This document shows positions 47,240 through 56,019 of a stretch of DNA of 64,000 nt, piece after piece. Source of the DNA: RH-AL1 sp965277355 (GTDB lineage Bacteria > Pseudomonadota > Alphaproteobacteria > Rhizobiales > Beijerinckiaceae); NCBI GenBank assembly GCA_965277355.1, contig CBDICN010000002.1, positions 806,001 through 870,000 on the forward strand. The letters run 5' to 3'. Within the stretch, counting starts at the first letter, position 1. Every line of letters starts with the position of its first letter. The notes below the pieces were generated by a model. The model ran no database searches and was not told the origin of the DNA. It saw only the letters and a program-made list of their open reading frames with translations. The translations under genes and the position numbers were made by a program.

Positions 47240-48665
47240 GCCGGTCGAGGTCGATGTGCGCCGCCATATGCGCGGCGACGGCGTCGAGCGCCGCCTCCTG
47301 GTCGTCCTCGTAGCAGCGGCCGTCGCCGGCCGTGCCGAAGCGGGCGAGCAGCGCCGCGCGCTGGCGATCGTCGGCGAACAGCCCGTGCACGTAGCACCCC
47401 CAGATCCGCCCGTCGGCCGTGACGGCGCCGTCGAGGCGGCCGTCACTGAGGCGGGCGAACGGCCTGGCGCCGGGCGTGGTCTCGCCGATGTGCATCTCGT
47501 AGCCGGCGAACGGCGCGCCGGCGGCTTCGCCGCGGATGGCCGACAGGCGCTTCCCGCCGGTGAGCCTCGTCTCGACGTCGAGATAGCCGAGCCCCGCCGC
47601 CGCGCCGGGCGGCCCCTCGACGCCGTCGGGATCGGCCACCGTGCGGCCGAGCATCTGGTAGCCGCCGCACAGACCGGCGACATGGCCGCCGCGGCGCACG
47701 TGCGCGGCGAGGTCGATGTCCCATCCCTCGCGGCGGAAGGCGGCGAGGTCGGCGAGCGTCGTCTTCGAGCCGGGCAGCACCACGAGATGCGCGTCGCCCG
47801 GCAGAGCGGCGCCGGACGCGACCGTGACGAGGCGCACCGCCGGTTCGTGCCGCAGCGGGTCGAGATCGTCGAAGTTCGAGATGCCGGGCATGAGCGGCAC
47901 GGCGATCGTCAGCGTACCCTGCGCGTTGGGGCGCCAGGCCCGCAGCGCCAGCGTATCCTCCGCAGGCAGCCGAGCGGCGTCGGGCGAGAACGGGACGAGG
48001 CCGAGCGCCGCCCAGCCGGTCCTCTCCGCGATCAGCCGGATTCCGTCGGCAAACAGCGCCGGATCGCCGCGGAAGCGGTTGACGATGAAGGCCGTCACCA
48101 TCGCCGCATCGGCCGGATCGAGCACCGCCTTGGTGCCGACGATCTGCGCGATCACCCCGCCACGATCGATGTCGCCGACGAGCACCACCGGCACCTCGGC
48201 GGCGCGGGCGAACCCCATGTTGGCGATATCGTTGGCGCGCAGGTTGATCTCGGAGGCGCTGCCGGCGCCCTCGGCGATCACGAGGTCGGCCTCGGCCTTC
48301 AGGCGGAAGAAGCTGTCGAGCACGGCCGGCATCAGGCGCGGCTTCCAGGCCTGGTAGGCGCGCGCCTCCGCCTGCCCCGCCACCCTGCCCTGCACCACCA
48401 CCTGCGAGCCGGTGCCGCTGTGCGGCTTCAAGAGCACCGGGTTCATGTGGACGCTGGGCGCCACCCCGCAGGCGCGCGCCTGCACCGCCTGCGCCCGCCC
48501 GATCTCGCCGCCGTCCACGGTCACCGCCGCGTTGTTCGACATGTTCTGCGGCTTGAACGGCCGCACCCGCATCCCGCGCCGCGTGAAGGCCCGGCACAGC
48601 CCGGCGACGACAAGCGACTTGCCGACGTCCGAGCCGGTGCCTTGGATCATGATGGCTTCGGTCAT
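47220..48665 (-). CDS. cobQ: Cobyric acid synthase
   Basis: 481 aa. The N-terminal ATP-binding domain starts with IQGTGSDVGKS and KPQNMSNNAAVT. The C-terminal class I glutamine amidotransferase has its Cys in AGLCGGYQMLG and His in WGCYVHGLF. It amidates four side chains of adenosylcobyrinic a,c-diamide using glutamine and ATP. It acts just before CobD in the aerobic pathway, and the two genes are convergent with overlapping ends. The rest of the cob cluster is not in the window. Confidence 0.95.
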   Translation of the reverse strand: MTEAIMIQGTGSDVGKSLVVAGLCRAFTRRGMRVRPFKPQNMSNNAAVTVDGGEIGRAQAVQARACGVAPSVHMNPVLLKPHSGTGSQVVVQGRVAGQAEARAYQAWKPRLMPAVLDSFFRLKAEADLVIAEGAGSASEINLRANDIANMGFARAAEVPVVLVGDIDRGGVIAQIVGTKAVLDPADAAMVTAFIVNRFRGDPALFADGIRLIAERTGWAALGLVPFSPDAARLPAEDTLALRAWRPNAQGTLTIAVPLMPGISNFDDLDPLRHEPAVRLVTVASGAALPGDAHLVVLPGSKTTLADLAAFRREGWDIDLAAHVRRGGHVAGLCGGYQMLGRTVADPDGVEGPPGAAAGLGYLDVETRLTGGKRLSAIRGEAAGAPFAGYEMHIGETTPGARPFARLSDGRLDGAVTADGRIWGCYVHGLFADDRQRAALLARFGTAGDGRCYEDDQEAALDAVAAHMAAHIDLDRLIAMAR

Positions 48666-49269
48666 CGCGTCGCGGCATTCCGCTCGCCGAGCCGGGGCGG
48701 CTCAAGAGCGGCTTCGCCGAAAAGCAAAAGCCTTTTATGTGTGATGCGCGATGCTTGATGCAGGGAAGCGATCATGCGAGCCTCGCGATCGCGCCTCCGT
48801 GGTTTTGCGTCACGATGCGTCACGCGCTGCGCGTCCCCTGGCGCGGACGCGGCGGCCGCACGCCGCGACGGCCGCGCGCGTGACGCAGTCGCGCGCGCAA
48901 GCGACCCTGCCCGGGTCACGCGGAACCTCGATCGGACCCCAAGGATCATGCGAGAGCGCTCCTGCCAAACGAAACAGGTATTGGTACCTTTGGACGACCG
49001 GCTCAACAAGACATCGGCTCCCTGCCTCGCCTTACCCAACGAGGCGCCCGGCTGTTGCGGTTCGCTCCCCAGCGATGGGCTTTGCGCCCGGTCTCGCACG
49101 TCTTGGCCGGGCTTGTCCCGGCCATCCACGCCGAGACATCGCGGCTAACGACGAAGAAAGTCGCGACGGCTCGGCGTGGATGCCCGGCGCAAGGCCGGGC
49201 ATGACGCGCTGTGGCGCATTGCAACCATTCGGGTTCCCGAACAGCCCCCGCACGACGAGGGATCAACGC
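48666..49269. other. Gene-free region with a palindromic repeat at 49068-49205
   Basis: About 600 bp upstream of cobQ have no credible gene. At 49108-49127 and 49180-49205 lie inverted arms (gccgggcttgtcccggcc and gcccggcgcaaggccgggc), with ggccatccacgccgagac mirrored by ctcggcgtggatgcccgg. This is the common Rhizobiales hairpin repeat. The stretch at 48780-48930 is very rich in short CG palindromes. No B12-box-like element was seen upstream of cobQ. Confidence 0.55.
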
Positions 49270-49530
49270 CGATCGGCCCGGGATCTGCCGCACCTCGGCC
49301 AGCGGCCGTTCGGAACGGACGGAGCCCATCCGGCCGTCCTGCGTGAGCCGGAACGCGTGGGAAGTGCGCTCGATCCGCCGCGTGCCGAGATCGTCCTCCA
49401 ACCGCGAGAAGCGCCGTCGCGCACCCAAGCAGGTCGTCGAGCGGCGAGCCGCCTCGGCCGGCGCCCGCTCGCCCGCGATAAACAGCAAGAACGTGCTCCC
49501 CGCCCGCGCAACGCCATGGTCCGGCGTCCC
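49270..49530 (-). pseudogene. Remnant of a LysR-family regulator
   Basis: Pieces of a LysR N-terminus can be read in two minus-strand frames: FLLFIAGERAPAEAARR, then in the other frame LDDLLGCATA, and then FSRLEDDLGTRRIERTSHAF with RLTQDG. These match the helix-turn-helix and following region of LysR proteins, but frames change at least once and no effector domain follows. It is divergent from the cupin gene, which is also damaged. The assignment rests on a short match. Confidence 0.5.
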
Positions 49531-49559
49531 GTTGTTCCGGCGCAACCAAGGAGCGGCGC

Positions 49560-50597
49560 ATGCCGACACCAAGCTTTTCCATGGCGCCCCGCGCCTATCT
49601 GACGACGCCCGAGACGGCGCCCGGCTTCTGGCAGCTCGGCAACCTGTGGCGAGTGATGGCGTCGGGCATCAAGACCGCGAACAGCTTCTGTCTCATCGAT
49701 CAGCTCGTGACGCCGGGCGGCGGTCCCGGCGCCCACGCCCATCCCGCGGACGAGGGGCTCTACGTCGTCAGCGGTCACTGTACCTTCCACGCCGGCGGCG
49801 AGACCGTCTCGGCCGGCCCCGGCACCTTTATCTGCGTGCCGCGCTAAGCGCAGCATGCCTTCACGGTAGACGCGAAGGACACGCAGCTGCTCAACTTCTA
49901 CCTGCCGGCCGGCTTCGAGGTGTTCGTCATGGCCTTCGCCCACCCGGCCGAGCGCAACGAGCTGCCGCCGCCGGGCGTGAGCCTGCCGCCGCGCCGCCTC
50001 GTCGAGCAATTGTCGCGCGACTACGGGCAGATCGCGATCGCCGGTCTGCCCGGCGCCGACGAGCCGGATCCGGAGAGCATGGCGACACGTCCGACGCTTG
50101 GCGCCGCCGTCCGGCCCTACGGCCGTCTCGCCGAGGACGCGCCCGCCACCTGGGCGGCCGGCGGGCTATGGAGCACGCTCGCCGACGGCGCGTCGACGGA
50201 CGGGAGCTACAGTCTCTTCGACGTGCTGCTTCGCCGAGGCTCGGAGGAGCCCGCGCACATGCACCTCGGCGCGGACGAGGTCGTCTACATGCTGGAGGGC
50301 GAGGCGGACGTCTTCCTCGGCGGCGGCACCGAGCGCGCCGGCAAGGGCAGCCTGGTCTTCATCCCCCGCGGCACGGTGCACGCCTTCAAGGTCAGGAGCG
50401 ACACGGCGCGCCTTCTCACCCTTCACACGCCATCCGGCTTCGAACGGGTCGTCGTGCAGCTCGGCGAAGCGGCGCCCAGCCGGGAGCTGCCGCCGTCCGA
50501 CTGGCGCCCGCCCGAGGTGCCGGACGACCAGCGAATGCGGCTGTTCGCCGACCTCGGCCTGCAACTGATCGCGGTGCAGCCGTTCGCCGCGCAGTGA
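49560..50597 (+). pseudogene. Bicupin (quercetin-dioxygenase-like) with an in-frame stop
   Basis: 345 codons in one frame, with TAA at codon 96 (49845-49847). The first cupin has GGGPGAHAHPADEGLYVVSGH and PGTFICVPR before the stop. The same frame continues at once with AQHAFTVDAKDTQLLNFYLP and a complete second cupin (EPAHMHLGADEVVYMLEGE, then FIPRGTVHAF). A single base change from a sense codon such as TTA or CAA would explain it. Metal ligands (His, His, Glu, His) are present in both cupins. A restart at ATG 49929 could make the second domain. The family includes quercetin 2,3-dioxygenases; substrate unknown. Confidence 0.85.
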
Positions 50598-50663
50598 CGC
50601 CGTGACGTGGCGCGGTGACTCGGCGCCTGTGCAACCAACCAGCCCTCTTCTCATTCGCGACCG

Positions 50664-51506
50664 ATGAGCGGTTTGTTCGACATCGACCTCGGGACGGATG
50701 CCGTCGTGCGACAAGGCGGATCGGGGTGCGTGCGCCGTGTCCTGCACCGCGACATCGAATGCGAGATCGATGCGCGGGACGAGGTCGGCCTCGTCCTCAA
50801 CCTGAGCGACGCCCATCGCGTCACCGGTCGCCTCGCAGGAACGTGGCGCTCGGACGTTCCGGACATCGGGACGATCTCCGTCCTGCCGCCGGGTCAACCG
50901 TTCCGCTTCAAGATCGCAGGTGAATGTCGCATCGTCGCCGTGTCGGTCCCGCTGGCACGGCTCGCGTGCGCCGCGGCGGCGGTGGACAGGGACGCAGCGC
51001 GGTTGGACGCGCGTCCTCGGCTGAACGAGCACGATCCCGCGTTGGCGCGCACGCTCTACGCCGCGACCGTCGCGGACGCGCGTGGCAGCGAGGACCGCCT
51101 CGATGACGTCGCCCTCCATCTTCTGCACGACCGTCGATCACGGGCGAGCGCCGACGCAGGCCGCGCATGGCAGAGCGGCATCGCGCCGGTCCGTCTCCGC
51201 CGCGTCCTCGACCGTATCGAAGCCGGGCTCGACGGTCCGTTGCCGGCCAAGCTGCTCGCCGCGGAGGCCGGCTTGAGCGCCTTTCATTTTTCACGGGCAT
51301 TCGCCCGCTCGGTCGGGGCGCCCCCGCACCGATACGTGGCTCGACGTCGAGTCGCACGCGCCATCCGCCTGCTGGCCGGGACCGAGCTGACGATTGCCGC
51401 GATCGCCCGGCGCACCGGTTTCGCGCACGGCAGCCATCTCGTGCGGGCCATGCGGCAGGTCACGGGCCAGTCCGCGGCAACCTTCCGCGATTGCATCCTG
51501 CCGTGA
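50664..51506 (+). CDS. AraC-family transcriptional regulator
   Basis: 280 aa. The N-terminal half resembles a cupin-like sensing domain. The C-terminal 100 residues carry the two AraC helix-turn-helix units: LLAAEAGLSAFHFSRAFARSVG, of which the core is AEAGLSAFHFSRAF, then RRVARAIRLLAGTELTIAAI and ARRTGFAHGSHLVRAMRQ. It starts 66 bp after the damaged cupin gene and may have been its regulator or a co-transcribed partner. The ligand is unknown. Confidence 0.88.
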   Translation: MSGLFDIDLGTDAVVRQGGSGCVRRVLHRDIECEIDARDEVGLVLNLSDAHRVTGRLAGTWRSDVPDIGTISVLPPGQPFRFKIAGECRIVAVSVPLARLACAAAAVDRDAARLDARPRLNEHDPALARTLYAATVADARGSEDRLDDVALHLLHDRRSRASADAGRAWQSGIAPVRLRRVLDRIEAGLDGPLPAKLLAAEAGLSAFHFSRAFARSVGAPPHRYVARRRVARAIRLLAGTELTIAAIARRTGFAHGSHLVRAMRQVTGQSAATFRDCILP

Positions 51507-51605
51507 CGCATCCGGACCGAAACGGCGATGGACGAGTGAAGGAAGAGAATAGGGCCGTGAATGAGACGCGGATCTATCTAGCTGTTGATCACATCCCATC
51601 GTATT

Positions 51606-52946
51606 TTAAGCGACAGCGGCGTAGAAATCCTCGTCAGGGCTATCGCGCTCAAGCCTGCCATGATTCTTCAACAGGGTGTTGATCACCATTTGCGAGACAA
51701 AAAACTGATCGGCGACATCTTGTTGGCGTTCCTCCGAATAATCGCCGCCCATCCTTTCCTCCACTGCGTCGAAAGGAGCGAGTAGTTCGGCCGCAAACGA
51801 GCGCTGCGCCTTCTGACGGTAAGTATAGGCATGAGTGGCGGGGTGGAGCGCGCCCGACTTGTTCATCAATCTGTCGCCTAGCAAGCGCGCAAGCGCAAAG
51901 CGAAGATTCGTCTTGCGATGCCCCGGAAGGACAATGCGCGACCCCCGGCCGTTTGGATCATCAAGTGCGAAGGACAGCACCGCCTCACCCCGCACCCGAG
52001 CCGTCAGCGCGGTCGAGTTCGTACCGGCTAGTTCGGCGAGTTGTCGGTCCGAAATGGCCGCATCCCTAAGCTGCTCCTGCCGACGCACAGCGCCCGCCAC
52101 TTCCGAGCCGAGCTTCCAGGCGGGTACGTCAACGGAGCGCGGCAGGCATATGTCCGGATGAAGGGTCAGTACGTCCCGGGTCGATGCTTTGAAACCGAAA
52201 GCCTTGGCGGCGGCCTCAAGCCCCCGCGCGCTCAGCGCGCTGCGAGCGGCTTCTCCCCTTCGGCCCTGCTCGGCGGCCACCTCGTCGACCGCTCGTTCGC
52301 CCAATCGCTCCGCGTCAGCGAGCAGTTCCTCGACCGCGTCGTCGGTGACCGCATCGGGGTCCCGACCCATCAACGCTTCGAGGCGACGCCGCTTGGCGAC
52401 CTCCGGGTCGGCGCGCTCGGCGACCACATCGCGCCAAAGCCGATCCAGGTTAGTTTCAGCGACACCCTCCTCGCGAAGTCGCCCGATAACACGGGGCAAA
52501 AACTCGTCCACTGCCGCTTCGAACAGTGTCGAGGGCACAATCGTTGGAAGCGCGCCGACGTAGCGGAACGGCCTAGCGTCCGGCTTGGCAGAAGGGTGCG
52601 AGATGAGCATGGTGCGCACGCCGTCCGACCAGACCTCGAGAATAGGCCAAATATAGCCTTCGCCGATGGCTGTCATCCTGTGCGCACTGTGCCAGTCGGG
52701 TGCGCCCGAGCGCGGTTCCCATCGGAGCCGCCACCAATTCCACGCAAGCCATTCCGCGGCGTGATAGCCGGACACGAGCGGTCCTGGCCGATACCCATTG
52801 AGAAAATGATCAAAGCCCTCGGTAAGTGACTGGTTAGCTGTCCGCAAGGTGAAAAGCCCGAACGCGGCGCGCTCCTCGAGGCTGCCTTCGTCAAGGCGTT
52901 CGGGCGCAAGACCGAACTCTAATCCTACCGGCACCGCCGCTTCCAT
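51606..52946 (-). CDS. Large protein with a degenerate ImmA/IrrE-like C-terminus
   Basis: 446 aa. The N-terminal half has a conserved-looking block (SGYHAAEWLAWNWWRLRWEP, then TAIGEGYIWPILEVWSDG and PFRYVGALPTIVP). The C-terminal third resembles ImmA/IrrE proteins (HRKTNLRFALARLLGDRL, later QKAQRSFAAELLAPFDAV). The zinc HExxH expected at the ARLLG position is absent, so protease activity is doubtful. Its start overlaps the preceding small gene by 22 bp. I recall this large/small pair as a recurrent cassette, possibly toxin-antitoxin or phage defence; that is inference. Confidence 0.65.
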   Translation of the reverse strand: MEAAVPVGLEFGLAPERLDEGSLEERAAFGLFTLRTANQSLTEGFDHFLNGYRPGPLVSGYHAAEWLAWNWWRLRWEPRSGAPDWHSAHRMTAIGEGYIWPILEVWSDGVRTMLISHPSAKPDARPFRYVGALPTIVPSTLFEAAVDEFLPRVIGRLREEGVAETNLDRLWRDVVAERADPEVAKRRRLEALMGRDPDAVTDDAVEELLADAERLGERAVDEVAAEQGRRGEAARSALSARGLEAAAKAFGFKASTRDVLTLHPDICLPRSVDVPAWKLGSEVAGAVRRQEQLRDAAISDRQLAELAGTNSTALTARVRGEAVLSFALDDPNGRGSRIVLPGHRKTNLRFALARLLGDRLMNKSGALHPATHAYTYRQKAQRSFAAELLAPFDAVEERMGGDYSEERQQDVADQFFVSQMVINTLLKNHGRLERDSPDEDFYAAVA

Positions 52947-53381
52947 TCCTTCAAGACGTAGTCGCGCATGTCTCTTTCGTCGTCACCAAGGCGGTATCCA
53001 TGATAATCAGTTTCGCGCTCGGGTCGGGTCTTAGCTTCGTAAACGTCATCCGCCTCATCAATAGCCCACACATACTTAGGAATGCCCCCAGGGTCGAATC
53101 GGCTCAGAATACCGGACATGATCCCTAACCGGAAAAGCGTTGAGGCTTCCTCCAGCAACACGGCACGGACCGCGTCACATGGTGACTTAGACGGCCGGGG
53201 ATTGTGACTGGGCGCGAATCCATAGTCGCCGGGGCGGAGCTTATGATTACTTGAGCCGACATATCGCGTGCGTTTGCAAAGCGCTTCGCGCTGCGCGGTC
53301 GTCGTGAACGTCTCTTCGGCGATCCGCCGATCCGCCGATCCGCCGATCCGGGCGATTGCCCTCGCGCTTACGGATCGCCAT
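52925..53381 (-). pseudogene. Small partner gene, frameshifted by an 8-bp tandem repeat
   Basis: A well-formed start MAIRKREGNRPDRR from ATG 53381 leads into an 8-bp repeat tract, after which the frame is lost and stops within 30 codons. The conserved body is in another frame down to the stop at 52925: KRTRYVGSSNHKLRPGDYGF, then LFRLGIMSGIL, KYVWAIDEADDVYEAK and YHGYRLGDDERDM. Deleting two 8-bp units (16 bp) joins DRRI to AEETFTTTAQ exactly. The protein would be about 145 aa and translationally coupled to the downstream gene. Slippage could switch it on or off. Confidence 0.7.
53321..53349. repeat. 8-bp tandem repeat gatccgcc, 3.6 units
   Basis: gatccgcc at 53321, 53329 and 53337, then gatcc. 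It lies about 30 bp inside the small gene that starts at 53381. Since 8 is not a multiple of three, each gain or loss of a unit changes frame. Confidence 0.95.
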
Positions 53382-53481
53382 CGATCATTCGCCTTATCCC
53401 GCCGAGCCTGTGATCTGGACGAGCAGTTTGACAGTGCCGAATGCCGACGGGGCACTCTCGAAACGAAGGTGGAACATTGAG

Positions 53482-55068
53482 TCACAAAGATGGCGACGCG
53501 CTCCCCTCCTCCGGCCGCCGCAGCCGGGCGCCGCGATAGACCCGCGCGTGACGGGTGCGCTCGCGCTTGAGGCCGTGGCGCTCCAGCGCGGCGGCGAAGC
53601 GGCGCTGCGAGCCGGGCACCTCGCCGGCGGCCTTGGCATGGGCGCACCAGGCGGCGTAGAGCGCGCTGGCCGTCGCCACGCACTCGCCGCCGGTCTCGCA
53701 CGCCTCGTCGAGAAAAAGGCCGACGAGGTCCTGCCCGCCGAGATAGGCGTCCGTCGCCTCGGCGACGCAGGCCGGGCGGCCGAGGCCGTGCGCCTGCCAC
53801 TCGAGGCAGCCCTCGATCATCCAGCGCAGGATCGCCGGGCCTTCCGCCCGCAGCCGAGCCTCGAGCGTGCGGTCGGGCCGCGCCGGCTCCGCGCAAAACG
53901 GCACCACGCACAGCCGCCGCCGCAGCGCCGCGTCGACGGTGCGCAGCACCGGCATGTGGTTGCCGATCACCATCAGCTTGAAGCGCGGCCGGAAGGTGAA
54001 GAAGTCCCGCCCGACGAACCGCGCGGTGACCGGATCGCCGCCGGTCAACAGCTTGACGCGCGCTTCCGCCCAGCCTTGCCCCTCCTCCGTCTCGCTGGCG
54101 GTGACGAGCCGCGCGCCGCGCAGCATCGCGAGCTCGCCGCTCGGCGCCCGCGCCATTTTCGCCGAGCCGGCGCGCGCGAGAAGGTCGGGCGCGGCGACGC
54201 GCGCGTAGTCGCCGAGGAGGCCGCGCACGGTGTTGGCGAAGACGCTCTTGCCGTTGCCGCCCTCGCCGAAGCAAAACAGCAGCGCCTGCTCGCCGGTGTC
54301 CCCGGTGAGCGCGTAGCCGAGGAAGCGCTGCAGGAAGCGCGTCAGCGCGCCGTCGCCGCACGCCGTCTCGTCGAGGAAGCGCCGCCACGCCGGGCAATCG
54401 GCCGTCTCGGCCGGGGGGACGGCGGTCGCGCGGGCGATGCGGTCGCGCGGGTCGGCCGGCCGCAGCGCGCCGGTCGCGAGATCGACCGTGCCGCCTGGCG
54501 TGCCGAGGGTCCAAGGGTCGGCGTCGAAAGCGGCGGCATCCCAAGGGACGGCGTCCCGATCGGCGTCTCCGGCCGCGAGCGCCGGGTCCGCGCGGGCGCT
54601 CGCCTCGACGGCGGCGACCCAGCGCGCGGGGACCCGCGCGTCGGCGGAGGCGGCATCCTGGCCACCCGGATCGGTTCCCGACGCCATCGCGCCGATAGTC
54701 CGGCGGATCGCGCGCCGCACGGCGCCGGTCCGGTCGCGCCGCCAGATCGCGCCGTCCCACACGAACCACGCCCGCGCCTCGTGGCAGAACAGAAAGTCTC
54801 GGGTCTCGGCGAAACGCCGGGCCGCCGCGTCCGGCCAAAACGGACCAGGCCAAAACGGATCGGGCCGGGTTGAACCATGCCAGCTCGGGCCGGGCTCGAC
54901 CGGATGCACCGTGTTCGGGTCGACGATCGTGACCTCGGTGGACCCGTCGCGATGGGTGACGACCTCCTCGTAGCGGCGCCCGGCGGGCGGCGCCTCCAGG
55001 CCCTCGTCGCCGCGCTCGCGCCACGGCCCATCGAGCGGAAAGTAGCGGACCCGCGGACGTGCCGGCAT
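53482..55068 (-). CDS. P4-type phage/plasmid primase-helicase
   Basis: 528 aa from ATG 55068, with GAGGGAAA about 8 bp upstream. The N-terminal D5_N-like region has VWDGAIWRRDR, followed by LGTPGGTVDLATGALRPAD. The SF3 helicase part has Walker A GEGGNGKS, GARLVTASETEEGQGWAEA, LTGGDPVTARFV and KLMVIGNHMP, and DAALRRRL as the arginine motif. The family drives replication of P4-like satellites. It is complete, unlike the copy at 1-745 which leaves the window. No integrase or capsid gene is near, so this is probably an island remnant. Confidence 0.9.
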   Translation of the reverse strand: MPARPRVRYFPLDGPWRERGDEGLEAPPAGRRYEEVVTHRDGSTEVTIVDPNTVHPVEPGPSWHGSTRPDPFWPGPFWPDAAARRFAETRDFLFCHEARAWFVWDGAIWRRDRTGAVRRAIRRTIGAMASGTDPGGQDAASADARVPARWVAAVEASARADPALAAGDADRDAVPWDAAAFDADPWTLGTPGGTVDLATGALRPADPRDRIARATAVPPAETADCPAWRRFLDETACGDGALTRFLQRFLGYALTGDTGEQALLFCFGEGGNGKSVFANTVRGLLGDYARVAAPDLLARAGSAKMARAPSGELAMLRGARLVTASETEEGQGWAEARVKLLTGGDPVTARFVGRDFFTFRPRFKLMVIGNHMPVLRTVDAALRRRLCVVPFCAEPARPDRTLEARLRAEGPAILRWMIEGCLEWQAHGLGRPACVAEATDAYLGGQDLVGLFLDEACETGGECVATASALYAAWCAHAKAAGEVPGSQRRFAAALERHGLKRERTRHARVYRGARLRRPEEGSASPSL

Positions 55069-55372
55069 CGGTGGGGTTTCCCTCAAGCGCCGCGAATAGG
55101 TAGAATTACCTTATCGCGTATTCCGCTCCATCCGCAAGCCGGCCGAGGCAGCCGGCTAAGGATGGTATCGATGTGCCTGCTCCGACGTCGTGGTCGGATC
55201 GTAACGCCGGCTGCCCGTGCGGGCGCGGCCCCGCATGCCTGCGCGGCCTTGCCGATGGTGGTCGCCGGTTTGCCAGCTTGCCGCTTCGCGCAACGGCCTC
55301 GCGTCCAATCCGTCTGCTTGGTGGGTGACGGCGCGGTTCCCGTCGTCGTAGACTGCGAAAGGAGGACATCGC

Positions 55373-55633
55373 ATGGCCACCCTGCCCACGCCGGAAGAGA
55401 ACGGACACTTGGTTCTCGGGATCTACGCTCACTTCGACAGCCGGCCGGGACACGCGCTGCGCGCCAATAACTTCGTCGCGGTCGCCGCGAGACGACGCAT
55501 TCCGATCGCCGACGTTCAGGACGGCTTGGACTATGCGGCTCAGATGAAATGGATCGAAGAGACCGAGAACGGGTCGCTGCGCCTCACGGAAGGTGGTTAC
55601 GCGGCGATGCCGCAGCCCGACCGACGATCCTGA
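55373..55633 (+). CDS. Small winged-helix-like protein
   Basis: 86 aa from ATG 55373, with AGGAGG 9 bp upstream (a strong ribosome site). Its helical N-terminus (LVLGIYAHFDSRPGHAL) and the pattern ADVQDGLDYAAQMKWIEETENGSLRLTEGGY suggest a winged helix with a beta-hairpin wing. No name is known to me. The next small gene starts 2 bp after its stop, so the two are co-translated. Confidence 0.65.
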   Translation: MATLPTPEENGHLVLGIYAHFDSRPGHALRANNFVAVAARRRIPIADVQDGLDYAAQMKWIEETENGSLRLTEGGYAAMPQPDRRS

Positions 55634-55634
55634 G

Positions 55635-55901
55635 ATGGCCGCCAAAGCGCCCGACCTTAGCCCGGGGCATTTCTCTTGGCTCGTGGACGGGCGCCCCGCG
55701 AACCAGCGAAGCACCTTGGAACTGTACCGAATCATAACGGTCGGTGAGCGCAAGCTTAACAGCAACGCGGAGCTTTACGAGGCCGCACAGGAACTAACCC
55801 GGATATCTCACGGAGGTAGAGTGCATCGGGGTTCCGAATCGGAGAAGTTGCTTTACGAGAACGACTTGTCTGACCCAGGACTATCTCCCCGATGCCGATA
55901 G
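55635..55901 (+). CDS. Small protein of unknown function
   Basis: 88 aa from ATG 55635, one base after the TGA of the preceding gene. The middle (STLELYRIITVGERKLNSNA, then ELYEAAQEL) looks helical and soluble. No motif is recognised. Lower G+C than the core genes fits an acquired island. Confidence 0.5.
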   Translation: MAAKAPDLSPGHFSWLVDGRPANQRSTLELYRIITVGERKLNSNAELYEAAQELTRISHGGRVHRGSESEKLLYENDLSDPGLSPRCR

Positions 55902-56019
55902 AGTGTACGCAAGATTGCTCCGGTTTGCACCTGTCGAGGGGCGTTCGGTGGCCGCCGTTTCGACGGCGGCTCAATGACCGCGGATCAGGCCGGTCCAGAT
56001 AAGGACAGACTACAAGTTT

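Noticed and set aside
48751..49602. A 283-codon plus-strand frame upstream of the bicupin
   Set aside because: It runs through a hairpin repeat and the LysR remnant and has no coherent protein character.
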